From: Corynebacterium confusum
GTDB lineage: Bacteria > Actinomycetota > Actinomycetes > Mycobacteriales > Mycobacteriaceae
Assembly (NCBI RefSeq): GCF_030408715.1
Contig: NZ_CP047202.1
Coordinates: forward strand, 124,001-188,000
Reading direction: 5' to 3'
Length of the DNA: 64,000 nt
Below the pieces are notes generated by a model. It saw nothing but the letters and a program-made list of their open reading frames with translations. It was not told the DNA's origin and searched no databases. Within the stretch, counting starts at the first letter, position 1. Each line of letters opens with the position of its first letter. Made by a program: the position numbers and the translations under genes. This document shows, one piece after another, positions 17,348 through 25,832 of this stretch.

Positions 17348-18250
17348 ATGTCAGAGATGGCCAGCGTCACCGATATCCGCGCCGCCCGCGGCCGCGGGGA
17401 TCAGCTGGTGCGCCTTGCGCGCGAGCCGCTGACCGTCATCTGCCAGGTCTCCAACGTGCGTGCCGACGCGGAGGTCCACCGCCAGATCGGGCTGAACGAC
17501 GCCCTGTCCTTCCACGACCTCCACGACGTCCTCACCGTCTGCTTCGATCTGCCGGACGAGGACTCGCCCTGGCACTTCTTCGAGCACCTCGACGCCCGCG
17601 GCAAGCGCATCGATCCCACCCACCAGGTCTCGGAGTTCCTGTGGCGCGTGGGCTCGCAGGTGGACTACACCTGGGGGCTGTGGGACTTTTCCCTGGTGGT
17701 CGCTGATATCTACCCGCGAGACGCGGGCTCGCCCCGGGCGCTGTGCGTGGGCGGTTCGGGTTCCTTCCCGGGCTCGAGCTTCAACCTGACCGCGGTCAAT
17801 GCGGCGCTGACCGGGCAGGACACTATCGACGAGGTCCTGGAGCTGGTCACCGGAGAGGTGCGCCAGATAGTCGAGCGCACCCGGCTTTATGATTTCGTGC
17901 CTCTGCTGCAGGCGCTCGACTTGGAGCGCGAGGGGGATATCAGCCCGCAGGCGCAGCGGGTGCTGGCGAGCCTGCCGCGGGAGGTGACCTCCCAGGGCAA
18001 GGACGCCTTCTGGTCGACGGTGCTGGGGCTGGCCTGCCTGTCCGGGCCCGAGGTCACCGACAGTGTCATCGAGACTACCATGAACGCCCTGGGCTGGGTC
18101 GATGACGACGGCTCCGAGCTCGCCGCCGACCAGGCCCGCCACGAGTGCGAGGCCTCGCTGAGCGCCCTGGCGGAGATTGGCGGGCTGGGGGAGCAGAAGG
18201 CCTCCCCGGTCGAACGCCTGGATATCTACCGCGCCCTGCTGCGGCGCTGA
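17348..18250 (+). CDS. pRiA4b ORF-3-like domain protein
   Basis: A 300-residue soluble protein. Residues about 24-155 resemble the plasmid pRiA4b ORF-3-like domain: a repeated LHDVLTVCFDLPDED helix region, VDYTWGLWDFSLVV in place of the usual Tyr-Asp-Phe-Gly-Asp-Trp block, and PRALCVGGSGSFPGSSFN like the Cys-x-Gly-Gly loop. The C-terminal half is helical and unassigned. The family has no firm biochemical function. The call is by motif resemblance only; the domain's typical charged residues are partly replaced. Confidence 0.55.
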   Translation: MSEMASVTDIRAARGRGDQLVRLAREPLTVICQVSNVRADAEVHRQIGLNDALSFHDLHDVLTVCFDLPDEDSPWHFFEHLDARGKRIDPTHQVSEFLWRVGSQVDYTWGLWDFSLVVADIYPRDAGSPRALCVGGSGSFPGSSFNLTAVNAALTGQDTIDEVLELVTGEVRQIVERTRLYDFVPLLQALDLEREGDISPQAQRVLASLPREVTSQGKDAFWSTVLGLACLSGPEVTDSVIETTMNALGWVDDDGSELAADQARHECEASLSALAEIGGLGEQKASPVERLDIYRALLRR

Positions 18251-18276
18251 TCGTCAAGCCGCGGGGCGGAAGGCGG

Positions 18277-18282
18277 TAGGCT
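18277..18282 (+). promoter_or_regulatory. Leaderless-type -10 box (TAGGCT) for first gtrA-like gene
   Basis: TAGGCT ends eight bases before the GTG at 18291. Confidence 0.45.
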
Positions 18283-18290
18283 AGTGACCC

Positions 18291-18716
18291 GTGAATGACA
18301 TGCCGGAGAACACCGAAGTCCAACGCGGATCCCTGAAACAGCAGCTGGGGCGCTTCATCGCGGTGGGCGTTTTCACCGCTGCCTTGGACTACGGGCTGAC
18401 CATGGTGCTGATCGCGCTCGGCCTGCACCGCTCCGCGGCCAAGGCCATCGGCTGGGTCTTCGGCACCATCGCCGCCTACATGGCGAACGCGCGCTGGACC
18501 TTCGGCGCGCAGGTGACCGGTCGTACCGCCGCGACGGTGGCGGTGCTCTACGGCTGCACCTTCGCGGTGCAAAACCTGCTGTTCTGGCTGCTCAACTCGC
18601 CGCTGATGGCGCTGGGCCTAGACGGCGCGGTAAAAAACACCGTGGCCTTCGTCATCGCCCAGGGCGTGGCGACGGTGACCAACTTCGTCGTCCAGCGAGT
18701 GTTCGTGTTCAAGTAG
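18291..18716 (+). CDS. GtrA-family membrane protein (1)
   Basis: A 141-residue GtrA-like protein with four hydrophobic helices. Family marks are FIAVGVFTAALDYGLT in helix 1, the AKAIGWVFGTIAAYMANARW block at residues 44-63 and the closing TNFVVQRVFVFK. GtrA proteins move or help use polyprenyl-phosphate sugars; mycobacterial Rv3789, beside dprE1, is such a protein tied to arabinan synthesis. A second GtrA gene follows after 19 bases, so both are probably expressed together. Which one corresponds to Rv3789 cannot be settled by eye. Confidence 0.85.
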   Translation: MNDMPENTEVQRGSLKQQLGRFIAVGVFTAALDYGLTMVLIALGLHRSAAKAIGWVFGTIAAYMANARWTFGAQVTGRTAATVAVLYGCTFAVQNLLFWLLNSPLMALGLDGAVKNTVAFVIAQGVATVTNFVVQRVFVFK

Positions 18717-18735
18717 GGAAGTAGCGGAGAAACTA

Positions 18736-19212
18736 GTGGCTGGTCAAGCAGACCTAACGAAGATGGCGGGGCGGCTGTCCCAGTCGAACTCGCTGCGCGC
18801 TCAGTCCGCCAAGTTTATTATCACCGGCGGCATCTCCGCGGTCGTGGACCTGGGGATTACCTGGCTGCTGCAGATCGCCCTCGGCATGCTGGGGGAGACT
18901 GGGGCGCGCTCCGTCGGCTTCGTCGCGGGCACGCTCACGGCCTACCTGCTCAACCGCAAGTGGACGTTCAACGCGCGGCCGAGCTTGCGGCGCCTGCTGG
19001 CGGTGGCCGCCACCTACGCGCTGACCTTCCTGATCAACATCACGCTCTACCGCTGGGGCTTTGGCTTCCTCGATCACAGGCTGGAGTGGCCATCCACCCC
19101 GGCGTTGGTGGTGGCCTACGCCGTCTCCCAGGGGCTGGCCACCTTCGTGAACTTCTGGGTCCAGCGCTGGATCATCTTCCGCTCCACGCGCAAGAGCTTT
19201 GAGGTGGACTAG
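18736..19212 (+). CDS. GtrA-family membrane protein (2)
   Basis: A 158-residue GtrA protein starting at GTG after GGAG. Four helices; conserved FIITGGISAVVDLGITWLL, RSVGFVAGTLTAYLLNRKW and FVNFWVQRWIIF. It is a distant paralogue of the preceding gene. It lies between the DPA-synthesis genes and the galactan genes, which supports a role in handling a lipid-linked sugar for arabinogalactan, such as moving decaprenyl-phospho-arabinose across the membrane. The convergent glfT1 ends 25 bases away. Confidence 0.85.
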   Translation: MAGQADLTKMAGRLSQSNSLRAQSAKFIITGGISAVVDLGITWLLQIALGMLGETGARSVGFVAGTLTAYLLNRKWTFNARPSLRRLLAVAATYALTFLINITLYRWGFGFLDHRLEWPSTPALVVAYAVSQGLATFVNFWVQRWIIFRSTRKSFEVD

Positions 19213-19237
19213 GCGCTAGCTACTAGGGGCTTAAACG

Positions 19238-20149
19238 CTAATTCTTGGGCCGGCGGAAGTCCTCGGTGCGGCCGCGGTTGTGTAGCTTTAACCACTCGAT
19301 GAAGCCGGCCGGGTCGCGGCGCTGGATGAGGAAGAACCAGCCGAAGCGGGCGAATTCCTGCGGTAGCAGCTTGCGCATGCCGCGCTGCCACAGCAGGTAG
19401 CCGCGGTTGCGGTAGGTGAAAAAGCGCTTGAACTCGCCTTCCGGGTACTGGGTGTGCATCCGCCCGCCCAAAATCGGCTTGAACTCGTCCGAGCCGTCTG
19501 GGTGCAGGTAGGCGCAGTTCAGCGCGGTGCCGAAGGGCAGGCCCGAGCCGACCAGCCGGCGGTGGTACTCGACCTCATCGCCGCGGATGAACAGGCGGTA
19601 GTCCGGCACGCCGATGACCTCCATCGCCTTGGCGGAGATCAGCGCGCCGTTGAACAGGCTAGCGATGCCGGGCAGGAAGTCGCCCTCCAGCTCGTCCAGG
19701 CGGCGGCGCCAGACCAGGCCCTGGCGCAGCGGGAATGCCAGGCGCTGCGGGTCGTCGATATTGCAGACCGCTGGGGAGACCTCCGCCAGGTGGTGGTCTT
19801 CTGCCACGCGGTAGAGGGTTTCCAGCACGGAGTGGTCGGCTGGCCGGCCGTCGTCGTCGGCGCACCAGATGGCGTCCGCGCCTAGGGACAGCGCGGTCAA
19901 AAAGCCCAGAGCGAAGCCGCCGGCCCCGCCCAGGTTGGTTTCCGAGGGCACGTAGACCGCGCGCTCGCCCGCGAGCTCGTCGAGGGAGTCGCGCACGGCG
20001 TCTTCTGCCCCGTTGTCCACCACGATCACCCAGTCGACCGGGTGGGTCTGGTTGACCACCTGATCCAGCGATAGGCGCAGCAGCTCGGCGCGCTGGTGGG
20101 TGACGATGACGGCGGCGGTGGTGCCGGAGGAATGCAAGGTGGCAGTCAT
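19238..20149 (-). CDS. glfT1: Galactofuranosyltransferase GlfT1
   Basis: A 303-residue GT2 enzyme that adds the first galactofuranose units to the rhamnosyl-GlcNAc linker lipid on the cytoplasmic side. GT-A features are the N-terminal VIVTHQRAELLRLSLDQVV, NLGGAGGFALGF, and the acidic metal motif CADDDGRP near residues 97-104. FIRGDEVEYHRRL at about 188-200 holds the likely catalytic acid. It is the third gene of a wzm-wzt-glfT1 run, with 55 bases between it and wzt. This matches the conserved neighbourhood Rv3781-Rv3783 in mycobacteria. Confidence 0.9.
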   Translation of the reverse strand: MTATLHSSGTTAAVIVTHQRAELLRLSLDQVVNQTHPVDWVIVVDNGAEDAVRDSLDELAGERAVYVPSETNLGGAGGFALGFLTALSLGADAIWCADDDGRPADHSVLETLYRVAEDHHLAEVSPAVCNIDDPQRLAFPLRQGLVWRRRLDELEGDFLPGIASLFNGALISAKAMEVIGVPDYRLFIRGDEVEYHRRLVGSGLPFGTALNCAYLHPDGSDEFKPILGGRMHTQYPEGEFKRFFTYRNRGYLLWQRGMRKLLPQEFARFGWFFLIQRRDPAGFIEWLKLHNRGRTEDFRRPKN

Positions 20150-20204
20150 GCGCTCTATTGTGCCACCGGCGGGGTGCCGGCCCGGCTACTGACACCCAGC
20201 GGAA

Positions 20205-21005
20205 CTAGGATTGCGCGTCCTCGTTTTCGAAGCGCTTGCGCAGGTCGCGGACGTATTCGCCCACCTCGGGACCCTCGTAGTCGGCCACCACGTCGGCGAC
20301 CTCGCCGGCCGAGCGGATTTCGCCGTGGTCGATCCACAGGGCGGTGTTGCACAGCTGCGCCAAGAAGTCGTTGGAGTGGGACGCGAAGACCAGGATGCCG
20401 GAGCGCTTGACCAGCTCCTCCAAGCGGACACGCGCCTTGGCCATGAAGGCGGCATCGACAGCGCCGATGCCCTCGTCCAGCAGGAGGATCTCCGGCTCGA
20501 TGGAGGTGACCACGCCCAAGGCCAGGCGCACGCGCATGCCGGTGGAATAGGTGCGCAGCGGCATGGACAGGTAGTCGCCCAGCTCGGAGAACTCCGCGAT
20601 TTCGTCCATCTTCTTTTTCATCTGCTTGATGGTCTGGCCCAGGAACAGGCCGCGGATGATGATGTTGTCGTAGCCGGAGACCTCCGGGTCCATGCCCACG
20701 CCCAGGTCGAAGACGGGCGCGACGAGGCCGCGCACGTCGGAAGAGCCCCGGGTGGGCTCGTAGATGCCGGACAGGAGGCGCAGCAGCGTGGATTTGCCGG
20801 CGCCGTTGTGGCCGACCAGGCCGACGCGGTCGCCCTCCCGCAGGTGCAGGTTGATGTCCTTTAGGGCCTCGACCACCACGGTGTTGTCCGAGTTCTTGCC
20901 GATGGCGCCGCCGGCGGAGGAGAGCACTGCCTTCTTTAAGGAGCGGGACTTCGCGTCGAAGATGGGGAAGTCCACGCAGGCGTTGTAAGTATCGATAGAA
21001 ACCAT
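20205..21005 (-). CDS. wzt: Galactan exporter ATPase Wzt (RfbE-like)
   Basis: A 266-residue ABC ATPase of the polysaccharide-export type. Walker A GHNGAGKST, signature YSTGMRVRLALG in place of LSGGQ, Walker B EILLLDEGIGAVDA, and switch His in FASHSND. The conserved N-terminal VSIDTYNACVDFPIF block gives the start at 21005, with a good GAAGGAG site. The frame open to 21110 overlaps wzm and is not used. With Wzm it flips lipid-linked galactan across the membrane before arabinosylation. Confidence 0.92.
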   Translation of the reverse strand: MVSIDTYNACVDFPIFDAKSRSLKKAVLSSAGGAIGKNSDNTVVVEALKDINLHLREGDRVGLVGHNGAGKSTLLRLLSGIYEPTRGSSDVRGLVAPVFDLGVGMDPEVSGYDNIIIRGLFLGQTIKQMKKKMDEIAEFSELGDYLSMPLRTYSTGMRVRLALGVVTSIEPEILLLDEGIGAVDAAFMAKARVRLEELVKRSGILVFASHSNDFLAQLCNTALWIDHGEIRSAGEVADVVADYEGPEVGEYVRDLRKRFENEDAQS

Positions 21006-21019
21006 AGTTGGTGCTCCTT

Positions 21020-21910
21020 CTAGACCCAGTAGCTCACGCGGAAGCGCCACTTGCGCATGGCCAGACCGGCGATGAACAGGCCGGCGATAGTGCAGCCGAT
21101 GACGATCCACCAGTGGTAGGCGGCCACCGGCTCACCGATCATCGGGGCGCGCACGACCTCCAGGTAGTGGTACAGCGGGTTGATCTCCGCGATGCGGGCG
21201 CGGTCCGCCACAGCGCCGCCCTGGTCCTTCAGGGTGTTGGTCATCCAGACGATTGGCGTGACGTAGAACAGCAGCTGGGTCAGCGCCTCCAGCAGCGGAG
21301 CCACGTCGCGGAAGCGGGTGGCGATAATGCCGAAGAACATCGCTACCCACACGCCGTTGACCAGCAGCAAGAACAGGCCCGGGATGAATAGGAAGAACTC
21401 CCAGCCTAGGTGGCGGGGGAAGATAAGGATGAGCAGCAGCCAGATAATCATGTTGTGGCCCAAAAACAGCGTCTGCCGCCAGACCAGGCGGTAGACGTGC
21501 ACCGACAGCGGGGCGGGCAGCTGCTTGATGAGCCCCTCGTTGTCGATGAAGATGGTGGAGCCTTCCTTGATGGCTCCGGAGATGAAGTTCCACATAATGA
21601 GGCCCACCGTGACGTGGGGGAGGAACTCCGCGACCGGGATCTGGAACAGCATGGAGTACAAAAGGCCGAGCGCCGCGGCCATCACGCCCGTGGCGATGGT
21701 GATCCACAGCGGGCCCAGCACCGAGCGGCGGTAGCGCTGCTTGATGTCCTGCAGGCCCAACATGAACCACAGTTCGCGCTGCTTAGCGCCTTGGATGAGA
21801 TCTCCGAAAGCGGCGCTGAACGTCATGGACTTCGACTCTGGGGCGGCGCCGCCGTCCGGAGTAGCCGTCATGCGCGCTACGTCTTCCTGCAGTTTATTTT
21901 CGTCTTGCAC
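21020..21910 (-). CDS. wzm: Galactan exporter permease Wzm (RfbD-like)
   Basis: ABC-2 type permease with about six helices. The family core begins near FSAAFGDLIQGAKQRELWF and continues with QRYRRSVLGPLW; the C-terminus is MRKWRFRVSYWV. Two starts are plausible. GTG at 21910 (296 residues) has a TAGGGT box seven bases upstream, fitting leaderless expression. ATG at 21871 (283 residues) has a weakly spaced GGAAG. I list the longer form. The wzt start is 14 bases downstream, so they are co-transcribed. The pair exports galactan for arabinogalactan. Confidence 0.9.
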   Translation of the reverse strand: MQDENKLQEDVARMTATPDGGAAPESKSMTFSAAFGDLIQGAKQRELWFMLGLQDIKQRYRRSVLGPLWITIATGVMAAALGLLYSMLFQIPVAEFLPHVTVGLIMWNFISGAIKEGSTIFIDNEGLIKQLPAPLSVHVYRLVWRQTLFLGHNMIIWLLLILIFPRHLGWEFFLFIPGLFLLLVNGVWVAMFFGIIATRFRDVAPLLEALTQLLFYVTPIVWMTNTLKDQGGAVADRARIAEINPLYHYLEVVRAPMIGEPVAAYHWWIVIGCTIAGLFIAGLAMRKWRFRVSYWV

Positions 21911-21917
21911 GTGAAAT

Positions 21918-21923
21918 ACCCTA
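21918..21923 (-). promoter_or_regulatory. Leaderless-type -10 box (TAGGGT) for wzm
   Basis: TAGGGT on the minus strand lies seven bases before the GTG at 21910. It is the likely promoter of wzm-wzt-glfT1. Confidence 0.5.
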
Positions 21924-22171
21924 TCGCGCTGAAGGGCAAAAGTGGGTCTTGCCGCCCGAGAGTTAACGCACAACTGGCTAAAATAGCGGCCGGTTCCGCA
22001 CGCCTCCAGCGCAGTTAATGGCGGTATAAAGGCGGTGAATATATACCTAATGACAGAGCACATCAGCATTTCCTGGGCATTTCAGTATTGTGGTGAAGTG
22101 GCGTATAAAGTGGGGTGGCATAAGGCGCGAAGCCGCGCCCGCAACAACCACCCAAGGAAGGTTCGAACCGC

Positions 22172-23416
22172 ATGGTCACACGGTACGATGTCGCCAGTGT
22201 GCGCGGCCTATACACCGGCTTGTCGGGCGGTTGGACGTATCTGAATGCACACGACGTGCCGCAAATCCCGGAAAAGGTGATCGCGGGCGTATCCCGTGCT
22301 TTCCGCACCTCCGCCTTGGTGGCGGATCAGGACATCTCCTCCGGCACGCACTCGGCGGCGCCGCAGCCCGGCCGCCTGGAGGGGCAGTACTATATCGACT
22401 CCGCGCGCACCGCCGTGGCAGACCTGGTGGGCGCTACCGCCGACCGCGTGGTGCTGGGCGCCAACCTGCCGGTGCTCTACCAGGCGCTGGCGCGGGCGAT
22501 CGCGCCGCTGCTGCGCGCTAATTCCTCCGTCGTGCTGTCCAAACTGGACCCGCCGGAGCTCTACTCCGCCTTCACGGAGGTCGACGCGCAGGTGCGCTGG
22601 GCGCAGCCGGACCTGGGGACCGGGGAGATGCCGGCCTTCCAGTTTGCCGAGCTCATCGACGGCTCGACCCGCCTGGTCTCCTTGGCCGCCGGCCACGAGC
22701 TGCTGGGCACGGTGGAGCCGGTGGCAGAAATCATCGACACGGTCAACACCCGCTCGCGGGCCTGGACCCTGGTGGATATCTCCGCCACGGCGGGCTACCG
22801 GCCGGTGGATATCGACGCGCTCGGCGCCGACATCCTGGGCGTCGACCTGGGCAAGCTCGGCGGTCCGCAGGTCGCCGCCCTGGTATTCCGGGATACCCGT
22901 ATGTTCAAGCGGATCGACGCGCTGAGCCCCGGCCGCCACGGCGCGGCTAAGCTGGAAACCCCGGTGTCTACGGGCCTGGCCGGCGGCGTCAGCCCGCTCA
23001 TCCATCACTTTGCCGCCTTGGGCGGGGAGGCGGCTGGCCGCGGATCCCGGCGGCGCCGCCTGATTTCCTCGATGCAGCTGCTCGAGCCCTACCTGAACGG
23101 GCTGCGCGACGATCTCTACCAGTTCCTCGGAACCCTGCCCGCCGTCCACATCCTGGGCGTGACTGGGGAAGCAGCCGCGGGCGCGAAGGAGGATCGCCTC
23201 CCGCGCCTGAGCTTTGCGGTCAACGGCGTGCCCGCGGAGACCGTGCACCAGCGGCTCTTTGATAACCGCCTGGTGACCACGCTGGCTCCGTCCACCCCGC
23301 TGCTGAGTGAGATGGGCGCCGACGAAATCGGCGGCGCCGTCACCGTCGCCCTGGGGCCGTTCAACACGGCCTGCGACGTGGAGCACCTCACGCGCGTGGT
23401 GGCCTCGCTGGCCTAA
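22172..23416 (+). CDS. Class V aminotransferase / cysteine-desulfurase-like protein
   Basis: A 414-residue PLP enzyme of the class V fold. The likely PLP lysine is in GVDLGKLGGPQ near residue 231, and SAGHELLGTVEPVAEI stands where NVLG usually occurs. However, the His preceding the PLP lysine is missing, and the C-terminal loop that carries the catalytic cysteine of desulfurases reads TTLAPSTPLLSEMG with no Cys. True cysteine desulfurase activity is therefore doubtful. AAGGAAGG precedes the ATG. It neighbours wzm and a quinone reductase, as the homologous gene does in mycobacteria (Rv3778c/Rv3777). Confidence 0.75.
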   Translation: MVTRYDVASVRGLYTGLSGGWTYLNAHDVPQIPEKVIAGVSRAFRTSALVADQDISSGTHSAAPQPGRLEGQYYIDSARTAVADLVGATADRVVLGANLPVLYQALARAIAPLLRANSSVVLSKLDPPELYSAFTEVDAQVRWAQPDLGTGEMPAFQFAELIDGSTRLVSLAAGHELLGTVEPVAEIIDTVNTRSRAWTLVDISATAGYRPVDIDALGADILGVDLGKLGGPQVAALVFRDTRMFKRIDALSPGRHGAAKLETPVSTGLAGGVSPLIHHFAALGGEAAGRGSRRRRLISSMQLLEPYLNGLRDDLYQFLGTLPAVHILGVTGEAAAGAKEDRLPRLSFAVNGVPAETVHQRLFDNRLVTTLAPSTPLLSEMGADEIGGAVTVALGPFNTACDVEHLTRVVASLA

Positions 23417-24379
23417 TTAGTCCGCGACCTGCAGCACCAGCGTGCCGGTGACCTCGCCGGAATCTAGGGCCGCGTGGGCCTCGGCGGCGTCGGCCAGCGG
23501 GTAGGTGGCGTGCCAGTGGTGGCGCACCGTGCCGTCCGCCAGCCACGGCCAGACGTTGTCCACGGTATCCCGCACGATGGCCGCCTTGTCCTCCAGGGAA
23601 CGCGCGCGCAGCGTCGTGCCCTGCAGGGTCAGACGCTTGGCCACCAGGATGCCCATGTTCAGCTCTTCCTTGGTCCCGCCCTGCAGGCCGATGGTGACCA
23701 TGTGGCCGTCCTTGGCCAGGGCCTTCATGTTTTGCTTTAGGTACTTTGCGCCGATGATGTCCAGGATGACGTCACAGGAGTTCTTGAGCTCCTCGGCGAA
23801 GTCCTGCTCGTGGTAGTTGATGAGGATATCCGCGCCGAGCTTCCGGCAGGCCTCTAGCTTCTCCGCCGAACCGGCGGTGACCGCCACTTCGGCGCCGAGC
23901 GCCTTAGCGACCTGGATGGCGAAGGTGCCGATTCCGCCCCCGCCGCCGTGGATCAGGATGGTCTGGCCCTCGTGCAGGCCGGCCTCCATGGCGATATTCG
24001 ACCACACCGTGCACGCGACCTCGACGACCGAGGCCGCGTGCTCCAGGCTGTAGCCCTCCGGGATGGGCAGCAGCTGACCGGCTGGCACCGCGACGTATTC
24101 CGCGTAGGCGCCGCCGGCGAGCAGCGCGGCGAATTCCTGGCCGACCTCGAGATCGGTGTCGCCCGCGTCCGCGATGGTGCCGGCGCACTCCAGGCCGAGC
24201 AGTTCCGAGGCACCTGGCGGCGGCGGGTAGTTGCCCTGCGTCTGCAGGATATCGGCGCGGTTCACGCCGGCGTAGTGGACCTTGAGCAGGACCTCGCCGG
24301 GCTGCAGCTCGGGCTGGTCGACCTCGGCGAGCTCAAGCGAGCGTGGGGTATCAGGATCTTTTTGAATGATTGCCTTCAT
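23417..24379 (-). CDS. NAD(P)H:quinone oxidoreductase (PIG3-like MDR family)
   Basis: A 320-residue zinc-free medium-chain dehydrogenase. The GroES-like N-terminal part contains VHYAGVNRADILQTQGNYP, the block typical of PIG3/TP53I3-type quinone reductases. The nucleotide-binding loop is GGGGGIGTFAIQVAKALG at about residues 145-162, and GAKYLKQNMKALAKDGHMV follows. It probably reduces quinones using NADPH. The stop abuts the stop of the convergent PLP enzyme with no spacer. GGAAGGG before the ATG is a clear ribosome site. Confidence 0.88.
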   Translation of the reverse strand: MKAIIQKDPDTPRSLELAEVDQPELQPGEVLLKVHYAGVNRADILQTQGNYPPPPGASELLGLECAGTIADAGDTDLEVGQEFAALLAGGAYAEYVAVPAGQLLPIPEGYSLEHAASVVEVACTVWSNIAMEAGLHEGQTILIHGGGGGIGTFAIQVAKALGAEVAVTAGSAEKLEACRKLGADILINYHEQDFAEELKNSCDVILDIIGAKYLKQNMKALAKDGHMVTIGLQGGTKEELNMGILVAKRLTLQGTTLRARSLEDKAAIVRDTVDNVWPWLADGTVRHHWHATYPLADAAEAHAALDSGEVTGTLVLQVAD

Positions 24380-24502
24380 GCCCTTCCACGGTACCGAAAC
24401 TTCCCCAGCTTCCGCAGGTAGAGAATCCGCAGGAAAGGCCCCGCTTTACCGGAGCGGAGCCCCGCTCGGGTAAGGTGAGCATGTCGCCTGCGGGCGGCAG
24501 AG

Positions 24503-24590
24503 GGAGACGTGGCAGAGCGGCCGAATGCACTGGTCTTGAAAACCAGCGTGGGGAAACTCACCGCGGGTTCAAATCCCGCCGTCTCCGCCA
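24503..24590 (+). tRNA. tRNA-Ser(TGA), CCA encoded
   Basis: Acceptor stem GGAGACG/CGTCTCC, anticodon stem CTGGT/ACCAG with loop CTTGAAA (anticodon TGA), long class II variable arm, T-arm GCGGGTTCAAATCCCGC, discriminator G and encoded CCA. A TAAGGT box lies at 24471-24476. Confidence 0.97.
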
Positions 24591-24683
24591 ACGGGGGTTC
24601 GGGGAAATATCGACTTCTGTCCTTTTCGCCGGCGCCCCACCTGGGGAAACGTGTGCCCGGGGCGGCAAAGGTCGATGGTTTCC

Positions 24684-25832
24684 CTAGCCCTTTGAATCCA
24701 ACCAGGCATCAATCCCGCCGCGCAGCGAGTAGAGCGGGCCGGTCAGCCCGCGCTCGCGGAAAAGGTGGACGGCCTCGGCTGAGCGGACGCCACCGGCGCA
24801 GTGGACCACCACGGTCTGATCATTGTCCAGGGCGGCGGTCACCTCGGGCGGGGTGTAGCCCTCGCGCAGGCGGGGCAGGGGGCATTTCACCGAACCGTCG
24901 AGGGCGAAGGTGGCGACCTCGTCCGGGTTGCGCACGTCGAGCACGAGGGCGCCGGCGGGGATGGTCTCGGTTTCGTGCACGTCCGGATAGACCGCGGGCG
25001 AGGAGGCGGTGGGCTCCTCCGTGGCCAGGGCGTCGGTGACCGGCCCGTGCGCGCGGATCCGCTCGGCGACGGAAGGATCGCCGTTCACCGGGATGTATTC
25101 CCAGGTCCCGTCGAGGGCGGAGAAGTACCCGAGCTGGCCGATGAGCGGGTTCCCGACGCCGGTCAGCAGCTTGAGGGCCTCGAGCGCCATGGCGGATCCG
25201 ACGGTGCCGACCACCGGGCCCAGCACGCCGGCCTGCGAACAGCTGGGCACCGAACCGGCCGGCGGAGGGGTGGGGAAAAGATCCTCGTAGATGGGCCCAC
25301 GGCCGGCCCAGAAGACGGTCATCTGTGCGTCGAAGCCGAGGATGGAGGCCCACACGTGCGGGATGCCGCGCCGGGCGCAGGCGTAGGAGGCCAGGTAGCG
25401 GGTGGCGAAGTTGTCGGATCCGTCCAGGACCACGTCGGCATCCGCCAGCAGCTCTTCGGCGTTGTCCGCGTTCAGGCGCGTGGAGACGGCGTTGACCTCA
25501 ACAGTCGGGTTGAGGGCGAGCATGGCCCGCCGGGCCGACTCGGCCTTGGGCGCGTTCGCGCGGGCCGCGGCGTCGGTGTGGATGACCTGGCGGTGCAGGT
25601 TGGATACCCCGACGGTGTCGTCGTCGAAGACGGTAATGCGGCCGACCCCGGCCCCGGCCAGGTACAACAAGGCGGGCGAGCCCAGCCCGCCGGCGCCGAT
25701 GACGGCCACGTGCCCCGCGCGCAGCCGCGCCTGGGCCTTACGGCCGAAGCCGGCCAGGCTGAGCTGGCGGCGGTAGCGCGCGACTTCCGCCGGGCTGAAC
25801 TGCGGATCCGCGCCGGGCTGCTCAGCGCTCAT
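24684..25832 (-). CDS. MoeB/ThiF-like adenylyltransferase with C-terminal rhodanese domain
   Basis: A 382-residue E1-like enzyme that adenylates the C-terminal Gly-Gly of a MoaD-type sulfur carrier, with a rhodanese domain (about residues 285-380) that can supply sulfur. The nucleotide loop is GAGGLGSPALLYLAGAGVG near residues 43-61, with catalytic-Cys region SCSQAGVLGP. The rhodanese active-site loop is HCAGGVRS. The paired CxxC zinc motifs of E. coli MoeB are not visible. The start at 25832 overlaps the moaE stop (ATGA). The frame extending to 26018 is antisense to moaE sense codons and is rejected. Confidence 0.87.
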   Translation of the reverse strand: MSAEQPGADPQFSPAEVARYRRQLSLAGFGRKAQARLRAGHVAVIGAGGLGSPALLYLAGAGVGRITVFDDDTVGVSNLHRQVIHTDAAARANAPKAESARRAMLALNPTVEVNAVSTRLNADNAEELLADADVVLDGSDNFATRYLASYACARRGIPHVWASILGFDAQMTVFWAGRGPIYEDLFPTPPPAGSVPSCSQAGVLGPVVGTVGSAMALEALKLLTGVGNPLIGQLGYFSALDGTWEYIPVNGDPSVAERIRAHGPVTDALATEEPTASSPAVYPDVHETETIPAGALVLDVRNPDEVATFALDGSVKCPLPRLREGYTPPEVTAALDNDQTVVVHCAGGVRSAEAVHLFRERGLTGPLYSLRGGIDAWLDSKG

